A DNA stretch of 64,000 bases from Diogma glabrata (GCA_963693315.1 OY856188.1:196124379-196188378); one strand, 5' to 3'. Positions 22,230 through 33,608 are shown, counted from the stretch's first letter. Numbers and translations: made by a program. Notes: generated from the sequence alone by a model not told the origin.

Positions 22230-24630
22230 ATTACTGAACCCACTAAGAAGATGGTGATGGGTTTCAATTAATGCATCATTACAAATTTAAGGCTCCATCT
22301 AGCTAGTCGTCAAGATAAATCCTTTTGGTTCATTAACTACTTTAAGCTAGCGTGGTCTGTGATGATAACAAAAGTATAACCTTCGATGTAGGAGCGAAAT
22401 TTTTTCACACTTAAACCTGCCGCATTCAAGCTCAGTTATTGAATAATTTTATTGTGATCAATTTAGCTTCCTATAGAGAAGTATGCAATTGGACGCTCAT
22501 AACTATTTTCGTCTTTTTAAAACAGTACATTCCCCACGCCAAGCTTTGAAGCGTGGTACTGCATATCAAACATCCTTTAAAATCTGGGTGAGTTAGTACG
22601 AGGGCTGAGGTTAACTTTTATTTAATATAATCAAATGCTCCGTGACATTTAATGCTCCACCAAAATTTTGGTTTTCCTTAAAGATCTGTTAAAGGTATTG
22701 CTAGCGACGCATAACTAGGGATGAATAATAAATACCAACCTGACATACCAAAGAATCGACGGATCTGACGAACAGTTTTGGTTGTGGAAAAAAATTTTCT
22801 CTTTTGCACATTTATAGTCAAATTAACTTGCTTCAATCTGCCTAATACTTCATTCAGAAGCTGCATATGCTCTTCAAATGTCGCGGAAATAATTAGCAAA
22901 TCATCCAAGTATACAAATATTTTATCATGAAGTTGGTGAGGGATGACTTTGTCAATGGATAAGTTTGCTCATCGTTTGGGGTGCATTGCACAACCCAGAT
23001 GGCATTACCATAAATTGGTATACTGGACAACCGGGGACCATAAACGCTGATTTGTCTACGATGAATACTCTAACGGAATCTGCCAAAATGCGCCTTTGAG
23101 TTTGATTACGCTTATAAAGTGAGTTTTCACTAAGAAGACCATCCAACCAATGGTTGGTTGAGTCGTCTGGCGTCTAGACAAAGTTTTTTTTCCATTTTTT
23201 CCACAATAGCCACTGGACTACTCCAAGCACTGTTGCTCTCTTCGATTACTCCAAGCGAAAGCATTCTATCGATAAAATCGTTGTTTAATCGGTTTTGCAG
23301 GACCTACATATAGAAAGTAGGTAAGAAGGTGTGTTTTGCCATGTCCTTGTTTATTAAATGAAGGAAAGGAATCTATAACGCGATAAAGCTGAGCTGAGTG
23401 ATTCTGTGAGAGCTGGTGTCTATCAGGAAGTGGTTTGGGAGAACGAATATGAAGAGAAAGATCTTTCAACCATCTGAGACATTATCCCGAATACTTTCGA
23501 AAAATCCATTCCGTTTCTGTTTGAGACCAGGAGCTTTTAAAATACACATCATTCGTTGTTTTCCAGAATATGAAACCAACGCTCAAATATGTCTCAGAAT
23601 TCATTGTGTTTCGCTTCACGCAGGAGACAGCAAAGTTGGATGATTATAAAAACGGACACGAGGTTCTGTAATAAGGTATTCTGAGCCGGCGCGAAAAAAA
23701 CAGTTGTACTAGCTCCAGAAGACCAGGAAACCATTAACTATTAACTGGCAAACCAGATTTAAGTAAATCAGCATAAATACGATTATCCAACTCTTTTATG
23801 CATAAGTTAGACGATGCGACGAGTTTGCGAATATTACGCTTTAACTGAAAATATTTAAAATTCCGAGAACAAAATCAAGATAAAATTGGATTACTTGCAG
23901 TTTGGAGATTAATGGATGGTTTTGTTTCGTTTGGAACAAAACTTGCATCCCAGGTCTCACTACCCGTTTTTCATTTCCGCGGCGTTTTCAATAGAATTCA
24001 AATGTGCTTGTCCACAGCCACGACAAAAAAATTTCTGAAGTTCTTTAGGGCAATTGTAGTAAAAATTACCAAGTACTCTGCAATTCCAACAGCAAACCTT
24101 TTCCAGAAAATGTCTAGGAATCGATGGCGACAAACTATTTAAGGCAGTTGGAACAAAAGCTGATACATTGCCGGTTTGGTTAATAGAAGTTGATGCTTCC
24201 ACAGGTCTGGTGTACTTATTAGGCTCGGCAAACGAATGTATATCCATTTCATTTACAGCACGGAAATTAGGGCGTGAATGAATATTTGGTTCAGACGTAT
24301 TTGGTCTCAAGGTAAAAGAAAAATTTAAAATACGTTCAGGAGTGTAATTTATTTGACGCCAAGAACTTTTTACGTGAACACATTCATCAAAAAGTTCAGC
24401 AGATGAACCAAATTTTCTTCCTGCTAGCTTTTCCTTTTATCCAGGATAAGCATTAAAGTTCAAAATCGTTTAATGATTGAGAAAAAGACAAAGATAATTC
24501 TGTTAAATCCATGTAAAAATCCTGAAAAAGATCATTTTGCTTTTGCTTTCTGTTACCAATGTAATCTGCCGGACGGCAGATATCAAAATAATTGTTTTCA
24601 ACTGTCTCTTTAAAGCGTTTCTTATGGCTA
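22230..24630 (-). pseudogene. Ty3/gypsy gag-RT-RNase H remnant
   Basis: Read on the minus strand from 24630. The gag capsid tail is FKETVENNYF..RNRKQKQ-like. A zinc knuckle at about 24050-24095 reads CWNCRVLGNFYYNC, with the usual His replaced by Asn. The RT leader reads AKPIKQRFYR, then the RT core with VIEESNSAWSSPV, VYQFMVMPSGLCNAPQTMSK and the intact catalytic YLDD at 22900-22911. An RT-thumb block reads IRRFFGMSGWY, and RNase H reads RPIAYFS..ITDHASLK..DLS.RLARWSLK down to about 22250. At least one frameshift (near 22955), stops, and a deletion before IRRFFGM break it. Integrase is missing. The gag end meets satellite array B at 24636. Confidence 0.85.
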
Positions 24631-24635
24631 CAAAT

Positions 24636-25274
24636 TCATATCCAATCCCTATCCAATCCATATCCAATCCATATTCAATCCATATCCACTCCTTATCCAA
24701 TCTATATTCAATCCATATCCAATCCATATCCAATCCATATTCAATCCATGTCCAATCCATATTCAATCCATATCCAATACATATCCAATTCATATCCAAT
24801 CCATATACAATCCATATCCAATCCACATCCAATCCATATCCAATTCATATCCAATCCATATCCAATCCATATCCAATCCATATCCAATCCATATCCAATC
24901 CATATCCAATTAATATCCAATCTGTATCCAATCCATATCCAATCCATATTAAATTCATATCCAATCCATATCTAATCCATATCCAATCCATATCCAATCC
25001 ATATCCAATCCATATCCAATCCATATCCAATCCATATCCAATTCATATCCAATCCATATCCAATCCATATCCAATCCATATCCAATCCATATCCAATCTA
25101 TATCCAATCCATATCCAATCCATATCCAATCCATATCCAATCCATATCCAATCCATATCCAATCCATATCCAATCCATATCCAATCCATATGCAATCCAT
25201 ATCCAATCCATATCCAATCCATATCCAATCCATATCCAATCCATATCCAATCCATATCCTATCCATATTCAATC
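24636..25274. repeat. 11-bp satellite array B (tccaatccata)
   Basis: About 58 units of the same 11-mer as array A occur, near-perfect from about 24950 to 25260 and more variable at the left edge. Long open frames on both strands are by-products of the stop-free 33-nt superperiod. The left edge abuts minus-strand gypsy gag and the right edge passes into AT-rich DNA (attcaatcaattttg). The more uniform right half suggests recent unequal exchange or slippage. Confidence 0.95.
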
Positions 25275-27622
25275 AATTTTGATTAAAACAAAAATTTAAA
25301 GAAGTCATATTGAACTATTTCACTTGTGTTTTCTTGTTTTCTAAATAATACGATAAGATTCATCTTTTCAACTGTTTTGCAAAACAATTTTCTTTTTATT
25401 CGTCCTAACGTTGTTCGTAGAAAAACAATTTTTATCATTACTTTTCCGTTACTTTGTTTGATAAAATTTCCAATTCTTTTATTTTTGTTTGAACACTGTA
25501 GTTGCTTTATAAATGCCTCTGTTTGTATATGCCGAAAGGATATTATCGAGGAAAAAACGGAAAATGATTTCGATTTAATTTCGATTCATGTTTAAAAAAA
25601 TAGTTGTTGTCATACAATATTTTTTTGTTTTCAATTGGGAAATTGTTTTCATTTTGATTACGTTTGGGTTGCTTTTGACGTAATTCGTAGCTTTGTTCGA
25701 TAAAGAAGGTGAACTCGATTTCAATGGAATTGATGTTAATGAGTTTATTGAACAAATAACTATTATAAATTACTATTTTGAAGTGGGATATGTAGGTTAA
25801 TGAATGATTGTTTTCTATATGGTGAAATAAAATACCATTTGATGTTACTCTAGCAAAAAATAGAAATTATATTACTATAATTTTTAAAATTTGTAAAAAA
25901 CAATTGTGTTTTGCTCCAAGAAAATTACTGTTGTTATCGGTAACAATATCTGCAGATACGCCCACATGAAAACACCAAACAAACTAGCGACCGATTCGAA
26001 ATGATGATGGACATTTTTTTTTAATGCCTGAGGGGAAAATTAATCGGGAAAAACTTCATTAAAGACTGAATACTTCAAGCACAGCATTTACTAAATGTTT
26101 CCAAACGTTAACAAGCTATAATGTCCTTTGGAGTAGATGCATGTAGTAGTCTTACTACAAGCATCCATTATACAAAAGTTTCACAGACCGTTTTTCATAC
26201 CCTCTGCTACGTATATGCTTGGGTTATTATAGCTAACAATTTCCCTTTTCTTGCAAACAAAATGTATACTTTGCTGTTTCGGCAGACTAACATTTTGATA
26301 CCTCAATACGATCTAAGACAACAACGTAAATAATAAAATCACCTCAATACAATCCTCAATAAGTAGTATTGATTATTGTTCCTCCTTTTCTCAGTTTTAT
26401 ATTTTTCTATGTTTTCTTCGTCTAACTTTTTTATGTTTAGCGTCTGTTTCTTGTGTTCCTTCTTTTTTTCTTTTGTTTGTTATTCTCTTTTTTCTTCTTT
26501 TCTTGGTTTGGTTGTCGTTATTTTCTTTTCTTTTTCCTCTGTTCTTTTCTGTCTTTGTTTTATTTGTTTATCTTCTCTTTGGTTTAGGAAAACTGGTTAT
26601 GTAGATTTTTCCAAATGCTGCCATGCCTCTTCCTCCTTATGAAAACTTATTTCAATATGTTTACTTTCCTTTTTTTATATACCTGTGATCTATAAATATT
26701 ATAACACATAACCTGAAATTGTAATCAATTTTTAACAAGAAAACTTAAACCTAGGAAATATTATCCACGTTTAAACCCTAAAATCATAAAAATATCCTAA
26801 AAAATGTTTCGTTGCATCCCATTTTTACGATCCACAAATAAAGTGTATTAGCTTAAGTGATTTTTGTAATAATTCACTCAACTAATTCTCTCCCTCAGTA
26901 AAGAAAAATACTGTATAATTCCTTAGCATACATCTTAATAAATTAAATTTATAAATTATAATAAGTTCACGTTATAAACATAAACCTAACTTCTATCTTT
27001 TATTTATGGATCCATTTTTTTTTTTTGTTAATGCTCGAATCTAATCCTCTTAAATCTATTAGAAAGGTCAACTAAACTCCAATCAATATCATAATTCAAA
27101 CAGATTATAATAATAAATTTCAATCAAACACTTTTACCATCTACATGTAATAGAATCTTTACATTTTCCATTCACTTCACACCCATTCTTATATTTTTCA
27201 ACCTGCGCGTCGCAACATCCATTTAAATCCATTATAGATTTATTAAAGGTTTTCCCTTTTTTCTATTTCCTTTTTCTCTTTTGTCTTATACTTATTTTGT
27301 TTGTTTAACGAAAGATTGTATAAATGTGTGATTGATTATGATGGGTGGCTTGGAAAATGAATGTAGTAAGGTAATAGTATTGTATTCTAATGATTCGATT
27401 TTTGTGAAAATATAACTTAAAAAAATCAATTTCCGGTCAGCAAATTTAATTAAAGTTTTTTGATTCTTTTTTCTTGAATCTTCTCAAGTAGGTAAATAAA
27501 TATCCTTTTCAGGTTAAATTGATTAAAGGAAATTTTATAAGTAATGGTTGTGTCACTTTTTAATTTTAAGATCTTGTCTCAAAGATAAATTTATTTAATT
27601 TATTTTGTTTTCATTTTTTCAG
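25275..27622. other. AT-rich DNA with a pyrimidine-rich tract
   Basis: From about 26375 to 26600 the plus strand is almost all T and C with few purines. It reads as a Phe/Ser/Leu-rich open frame that is a composition artefact. The 27400-27620 segment is probably intron leading to the exon at 27623, ending in a strong pyrimidine tract and CAG. Confidence 0.4.
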
Positions 27623-27758
27623 TTAAGATGTGTTGCTGAGCTTTTCGATGTTTTTAAAGAGCAAACAGTTTTGTACATAAAAGAATCACCTCAAGTTCTA
27701 ACGTCTGCATCAGGAGATCAACCTAGTTTATCATTTATGAGTGATCAGGGATATCGAG
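27623..27758 (+). CDS. Internal exon of an unrecognised host gene
   Basis: A 136-bp block has a textbook 3' splice site before it (tttgttttcattttttcag) and a good donor after it (cgag|gtatgt). Only one frame is open: 45 codons plus one base, starting LRCVAELFDVFKEQTVLYIK and continuing with a Ser/Gly/Gln-containing stretch to GYR. The other two plus frames hit stops within a few codons. Composition is less AT-biased than the flanks. I do not recognise the protein; the amphipathic start could be a helical-repeat segment, but that is a guess. No partner exon was confidently found in the window, so the gene would have large introns here, or this is an exon relic. Confidence 0.6.
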
Positions 27759-27864
27759 GTATGTATAAACTAATAGGATAAGCTTTTGGTGAAGATTGTG
27801 TAATACATTTATTTGTGATTGATAAATATGAAAATTCTATCTAACCCAGCAGTTACCTTGTTCA

Positions 27865-28180
27865 AATCATTCTACTTAAACACTGTTCGGACAAAGAAGT
27901 CCCTTTGCATTCTGTAACTATGACATTGGGTAACTTCAACAGTTTGACTGTTTGGATAAACCTGTTGACATATAAAACAGAGCAACGAATGTGTTTGAGG
28001 CATGATGGATCTAATTTTCTAGTCTAACCGAATATCCTGGTGACGGTGACGGTGTTGTAGGGAATCAAGATTTCATGTTATATTTCGACCTGCACAGTTC
28101 TAGTAGCACGCTTTAGAACGTAGTCTAAAAGAGACAGGATGGAAAAAAATGTGGAGTAATTTATACGGAGTAAAATATTT
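27865..28180 (-). pseudogene. Jockey-like LINE ORF2 C-terminal fragment
   Basis: The minus strand reads SILSLLDYVLKRATRTV, then a decayed LIPYNTV segment matching 'LDSLEHRRAV', and later QRDFFVRTVFK, matching the 'SFFVRT..LWNSLP' terminus of Jockey-type ORF2 proteins. Compared with the 50.6 and 52.1 kb copies, the 'SELYSYLPDFF' block is missing here, so this copy carries a small deletion. No RT core is present. Confidence 0.6.
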
Positions 28181-28470
28181 TTTGTGTTCTAAAAGGGCTA
28201 CCATTCTTAACTTAATTTGCTCGTCTTTGCTCTGTTCCTAGTTAAAAAACTTTAACAGAGGTTGTCATGTCCTCAACCATTTATTAGCAGACGCAACTGT
28301 GTCTGGTTAATGCTGTGTAACTATTAGAAGTAATATTTTATTATCTCAGTCGAAGATTTATAAGTTGCTAATTTTCCATTCCTAACCTCGAGGAGGTTAA
28401 TAGTGTACATGCTTTGCTAGTAAGGATGCTCTACTATCTTTTGAGCTTCGTTTGTCTTACCTGAGGGGTT

Positions 28471-28727
28471 TGTAATGAAGCGCTGATTCATTGGCGAACC
28501 AATGAAGCGGCATAGCAGATCGCGCACCTGGATGCGATTTATATAGCCCTCTGACTAGCTTCAGTCATTGTGGATAACGAGTAAGAATTCTTGCTACTTC
28601 AGCACAAATACCTGAACTTGTACGCGAAATACATGATATATACGGAAATGGGAAAAGGCAAGTGAAAGAATGAGACTCTGGCGACCCCCTCGGCGAAAGA
28701 ACCACGATCAGCCCGTCCAACCCCACG
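28471..28727 (+). mobile_element. LTR-like structured repeat, copy 3
   Basis: This is the most diverged copy. It starts TGTAATGAAG, preceded by a purine run (ctgaggggtt) that could be a polypurine tract. The hairpin is TTCATTGG (28487-28494), loop CGAA, CCAATGAA (28499-28506), 8 perfect bp. It retains 'cgcgcacctgga', 'tagcttcagtcattgtgg', 'cttcagcacaaata', 'gagactcTGGCGACCCCC' (TGG at 28679) and 'cgtccaaccccac'. Stem bases differ from copies 1 and 2 in pairs, preserving the fold. Confidence 0.5.
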
Positions 28728-28915
28728 TTTACTCACATACTCTAACACATGCGCATACAGATAAACATAATTAAGTTCCAAAATAGCTGTAATGACAATT
28801 AATCAAAAATCCAGATTAATACAATATAAATATTTTTCAATTATTTAATCACAATGGTACTATTGGTTTATACTAGAAATTGTACTATATTAATTTTAAG
28901 TTCTCTACTTAATAT

Positions 28916-29568
28916 TGTAATAAACTTCGTCCAGAATGGGTTAATTTTATTTACTCCTTTTTCAATCTTTTACTTGTATTGCAAATTGTATTGCATAAAT
29001 TAATGTAAATTAAATTTGTTATACAAATGTTTACATTAATGAATTAAAAGGAGTTACCTAATACATTTTGCATAAATTAAATTTGAGTTCGCTAATACAA
29101 ATGCAAGTATGAATGAAAACAGGTGTGGCCTATTTCAGATGTACGGACTACGTAGTATTGATTTCTAGTGGATTATAGAAGTTTCGATTTATTTATTTTT
29201 CGATATAAATAAGCAAACAAAAATATCAGATAGTCAGTTTTAATTTTGCAATTAAAAGTGTTTATAAATATTCGCAAGTTTAAGGAATAATCGGTGGTAC
29301 TTGAGCCTGGGTACTAATAGTGAAAGAATCTGAACTTGGTGGAATGGTAAATACAGATTTTACGATTCCGAATATTATTGATTCAAATTGTGGAAAAGCG
29401 GTGAAGTTTAGTGTACATAAATTGGAGACCCTGGAATTTATTGTAAGGAAAAACGGAAGCTGCTGTAATTTGATGACAAATAAAGTTTGAGATTCTGTTA
29501 ACTAAAGATCTGTCTTTTACTGTCGTGTTTGTTCAATAATCTAAAAGAACTAACGAAGAGTCGTTACA
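28916..29568 (+). mobile_element. Solo LTR of the 34-38 kb gypsy family
   Basis: A 653-bp unit begins TGTAATAAACTTCGTCCAGA and ends 'aacgaagagtcgttaca'. It is homologous along its length to the two 599-bp LTRs at 34.1 and 37.4 kb but longer and more diverged, with extra sequence near 28955-29120. ATAT flanks it on both sides (28912-28915 and 29569-29572), a 4-bp target duplication. It contains the same large imperfect inverted repeat and an AATAAAG polyadenylation-like signal. It arose by recombination between the LTRs of a full element older than the one downstream. Confidence 0.92.
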
Positions 29569-29572
29569 ATAT

Positions 29573-29984
29573 TCAATTCATTCTACCTACATATAAATTA
29601 AATTGTATCAATATAGAAAAAAATATAGAAAAAAAAACTAGATTATCCAAAAAAAAAATTAGCATTTAATCATACAACAAATAACAGATTACACCTGAGT
29701 ATCATCACGGAACTACCAGAAGAATTATCATAATCCAATACTAGAATAAGAGCGTTTAATCGAATTTAACAAACCAACAGAATAACGAATCTAAGCCAAT
29801 AAATAAATGTTAAATTACATTTACTTTTTCTAGAATAATGATACGAAATTCCGGCAGAAAACGTGTATAATATCTACTAGGAAATACATGCCACACGGCT
29901 AAAAATATAAAGTCCCACAAGGGCCGTAATGACGATTACCCAAAAATAAAAATTAGCATTTAACACAACGTAAATATTTAATTA
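29573..29984. other. AT-rich DNA with a dispersed-repeat fragment
   Basis: 'gggccgtaatgacgattacccaaaaataa' at about 29920-29950 matches sequence near 19968 and 28785, apparently the downstream part of the LTR-like structured repeat family. Otherwise nothing seen. Confidence 0.4.
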
Positions 29985-30979
29985 TTTATTCCACGAACAA
30001 ATTGTGCAACTCAATGATTTGTGTTAATGTTAATGAAATCAATATAATTGGTATGATGGCTAGCGTTTTCGAAAATATTTAATTTAATATTTTCACAAAC
30101 AGACCAATCTTCATTTCCGTTTTCATCGGTTTTCACATAAGTTAAATCAAAACACATTGTTAAACCTTCTGATAATAACCAACACGATATGTATCGGTAT
30201 AACGCGAATTTCGCCCATGATTCAAGTATATCGCATTTCATAAAAAAAACTTTCTTTTCTGTTTCTGCTGCACAACCATATAAAAAAAAATTTTTCTAAA
30301 TTGCACTACTACGGCACAAACAGATAAAAACTTTATAAAATTGCATTAATAAATTGATCTAGAAACGACACAGACACGGACAATTAAAATAATTTTTCTA
30401 ATCCAAACAAAAAATAATAAATTAAAACTATCACACATGACATTACACTAAGTTTAATCCATAAAATGTTCGACGCGCATCACCAGCGGCTGTACGATAT
30501 ATCCTAGCTAACATCCTCAGTTGTGTTGCATTTTGTATGGTTATGGCATATTTTAGTATATAGGAAAATTTAATGAAAAAAAAACTCACCACATGTCACC
30601 TCGTAGTAATCCAGCTTGTAGATTCTTAATATGTTCTTCAAATGGATGATTCACCAATGAATTGGGAATATCTGATAACGACGATAATTTTTTTACCTGG
30701 CAAACTTCCATCAGCAATATCAAATGATAATCCCATCCATCGTAATACCAAACCACAGTGTGGCCTCGTTCATTTTATAACGTGAGTTTCAGCCGAAGTG
30801 ATGTAACATCCAGTTACAATTAAATGATTTATAAATGTATTGTGTTCGCATACAACTTGACGATACATGAATGCACGTGGGTAACCTATTCAACTAGTTA
30901 AAAGAAAACGTAATGATGGTTCAGAAGCCCCTAAAAGTGATGCCAATTTACCGACGTAACCTAATTCTGCGGACGGCAT
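29985..30979 (-). pseudogene. nes: nessy-like MBOAT lysophospholipid acyltransferase pseudogene
   Basis: The 5' block (30979-30590) starts at an ATG and reads GYVGKLASLLGASEPSLRFL, a stop, then IGYP, and later RPHCGLVLRWMG.SFDIADG, in the order seen in insect nessy/LPCAT3-type proteins. It ends at a good donor (ATGTG|GTGAGT, 30590/30589). About 350 bp on, the 3' block (30241-29985) reads ESWAKFALYRYISCWLLSEG, then a segment ending NIFENAS..FININTN. A stop then replaces the Trp of the usual 'NTNQWVGQ', with homology continuing as VAQF. Stops, a frameshift and a missing middle region mark it as dead. Retained intron structure means a duplicated, not processed, copy. The functional protein reacylates lysophospholipids in the ER membrane. 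Confidence 0.75.
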
Positions 30980-31904
30980 TTTTCTTTTAATATGGGTTTT
31001 TTTTGTTTATTTATAACTCAAATGATCAATTTAATAATACTAACAATTAACCCTTGTTTATTTTGTTAATTTTTTTAAGGTTTTGTTTGGTTTGTTTTAC
31101 AAAATTTATAATTACTTTACTAGAAGTCTTACATTTTATCAATTCCGGTTAATGTAAATGAGAAACATTTGTTTTAACAGAATCATTTTAAGTTTAATTT
31201 TTCAATTGAGTTTTCACTCTTGAAACAATCACTTTTTACACTCAGAAAAAAGAATATTTAATTAAAAGTATTAAGGAAACACGGTTTGATCAAAGCTTTT
31301 ATGAAGAATTTTGCGAATAACAAAAAGCTCTGTCAAACAAAAATAATTTTCTATTGGTGTTTCAACGACACAAACATATAAAAATTTTCCTAACTGCACT
31401 AGAATATTAAACTATATATAAACAATTTTTACTAATTGTACTAATAAATTCGATCTAATTAAAAAATTTACTACTTACATTAAGGAAGATCAACGTGGAA
31501 TCCAAACAAAATCCACATTTTTTTAATATTAATGAGAGAAACAACAATTGACAACTGCACTAATAACAAAAATAAGAGAATAACGTAGAGATGAATTCGC
31601 GTATTTATAATATTTAAAATATCGACAATATCGCTTAAGCTGTCTCGTGCAACTGCTTAATAAATAATAATACTAACTGGGAAACATATATTGTCGATGC
31701 AAGTTATATTCTGTTAAATATATGGAATAACGAGGATATTGATGCAACAAATTAAGAACTTCATTCAACGTGCCGCGGTGTTCTTGCGGCAACATAACAG
31801 GTTAAACCTGATTCCTTTCCAACAGAAGCTCAAGAGCACCATGGCAGAACATTTTAAATACGTCGATATAGGTAGTTGATAGTAGATTACTGAGTGTATC
31901 TACT
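30980..31904. other. AT-rich DNA, no feature seen
   Basis: Sequence upstream of the nessy-like pseudogene. No upstream exon or promoter could be supported. Confidence 0.4.
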
Positions 31905-32345
31905 CTCAGAGTGACAATTCTATTTTTCAATGTCCCAATCGGGACAGTTCAGAAGAACGTGCAGTGCGGTTTCATCCACATCGCTGGTACCGCAATTTCC
32001 GTCGTTTGTTACGCCAACACGTTTCAGGTACTCTATTATTTATCACTTTTTCAAAACAAATTGCCCAGTACGGGGAGTAGCATAATTGGATGGTATGATT
32101 TGCGATCTGTAAGATCCTTATCACCAGCTTTTGGAATTATAATTACTCGGTCAATTTTCCACTCCTTTGGAAATAGACCAAATCTGAGGCAGCCGTTGAA
32201 GAGTTTTAAGCAAGTAGGAGTGAAAACCTTTCAGGATTTCTGTACAACTTTTGCTTCTCTTTGATCAAAACCAGGGGTCTTGCCACGCTTTAAACTCATC
32301 ACAGCCTCCTCTAATTCATCTTAGACTGGCGTGAATTCTGGTGAC
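31905..32345 (-). pseudogene. R1-like LINE ORF2, internally deleted
   Basis: From 32345 on the minus strand: DELEEAVMSLKRGKTPGFDQ (the start of an RT domain), then CLRFGLFPKEWKIDRVIIIPK and GDKDLTDRKSYHPI, ending LLPVLGNLF near 32050. This is the classic R1/LOA-type RT N-terminal block. It then jumps to EYLKRVGVTNDGNCG..ETALHVLLNCPDWD (32033-31915), the cysteine/histidine motif at the C-terminus of such ORF2 proteins. The catalytic YxDD region and everything between is deleted. Frames change and stops occur. Confidence 0.8.
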
Positions 32346-33434
32346 CAACCTCTTAACAAGAAATTTTAACACAAAAAAAATAATGCGTGCCCAATTTCCC
32401 ACCCTGGTTCTCACGAGAGATCAGCCGCAGTACCACAACTCTTCCCATATTACACCACTTATAAAATCATTAATACATCAATGACTAACAGAATAAAATC
32501 ACTAATGTAACTAGTATTAAAATTTGTCAGTACGTAAAAATATAACAAACTTCCCTGAAAATGGTGACGATGAAGTGCATTCTATACTTCCTCTTCAAGG
32601 ATTAACTGTGAGTTCTTACATAGCAGGAACTGAAGCATAATCAAATGAAGTTTATCCGCATGGCTTGTTAATAATCCTTACCTCAATTGGCGATTCCTTC
32701 ATTGCACTACTCTAATCACTGTATATGCATATACGAATCTGCCCATTTTTCTTATTATCACTCCTGATTTTGGAACTTTGTCACGTTTTATAACATTTAT
32801 TCGTATAGAAAAAAAACAAACACCTGCAATCAAAATTAAAATTTTCACATTAAAATCAAACTTTTAAACCTTATAATTTATAATCGAGATTTTATATATT
32901 AAAGTCATATATATTTAATTTTCTCGGAGTTTACTTAGTGGTAATAAAAAGAATGATGAACTCAAACATTTAACTGCTATTTGTATTTTTAAAATTTAAA
33001 CTACTAGTCACTAAAATACATTTTGGTTTTGTTTCACTCTAAAACTTCGACCTTATTACACTGCACCACACAACTCAATCTCGACTCCAGCCAACCAACT
33101 CAACTACAATCTTTCGCCTTTAAAACCACTCAACTCTTTTGACAACAATTTATTCTCAAATTTATTTTTCATATTTTATAAATTTCTTTAGTTTTCCATA
33201 AAAAAATAGAAGAAACATAAAAAAATAGGAAAATATAGAATTTCAGAAGTGTCAGGTGTTCTTCATACAGAGTAAATAAAATATTTTATTTAGAAATGAT
33301 GACTTTGCACTTGGTATTGCGCAGGTTTATGCATACAAGTGGGTTGAAAAGTGTGTGAAAAAGTAAAAAGTATTATTACTTTCTCGAACAGTGTATATAG
33401 TATATTACTATAAGCAACGAAGATGGGAAATTAA
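32346..33434. other. AT-rich DNA, no feature seen
   Basis: No supported gene or RNA. A short C-rich stretch at 33060-33130 (caccacacaactcaatctcgactccagcc) has no recognised context. Confidence 0.4.
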
Positions 33435-33608
33435 AGAACTTTTGACACAAATATCTTGACCATTACAGGACAGGACGAAAGGAGGAAGTCCGGCTGGCTA
33501 CATTCGTCCTGAGAATAACAGGAAAAATTAAGAAATAAAATGGGAGCTAGGCTCGAACCCAAACCCCAAAATAGACTCTCAGGCTCTATCGACTGAACTA
33601 GCCGGGCC
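33435..33608 (-). mobile_element. tRNA-Lys-derived SINE candidate
   Basis: The minus strand from 33608 starts GGCCCGGCTAGTTCAGTCGA, then TAGAGC, closely matching the 5' half of eukaryotic tRNA-Lys(CUU), including box A. GGTTCGAGCC (plus 33550-33559) is a perfect box B. The anticodon arm and 3' acceptor strand do not pair properly, so it is not a functional tRNA. A body follows (ccatt..ttcctgttattctcaggacg) to about 33435. tRNA head plus unrelated body is the usual SINE build, with transcription by RNA polymerase III from the internal boxes. A lone tRNA pseudogene is the alternative. No poly-A tail or target duplication was confirmed. Confidence 0.65.

Noticed and set aside
24537..25286. 249-codon open frame and overlapping frames on both strands
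   Set aside because: Generated by the 11-bp satellite, which lacks stops in all frames; mostly satellite-encoded repeats.
26376..26642. 88-codon Phe/Ser-rich open frame
   Set aside because: Composition artefact of a pyrimidine-rich tract; not a credible membrane protein.
33542..33608. Functional tRNA-Lys gene
   Set aside because: Boxes A and B match, but the anticodon arm and acceptor ends do not pair.
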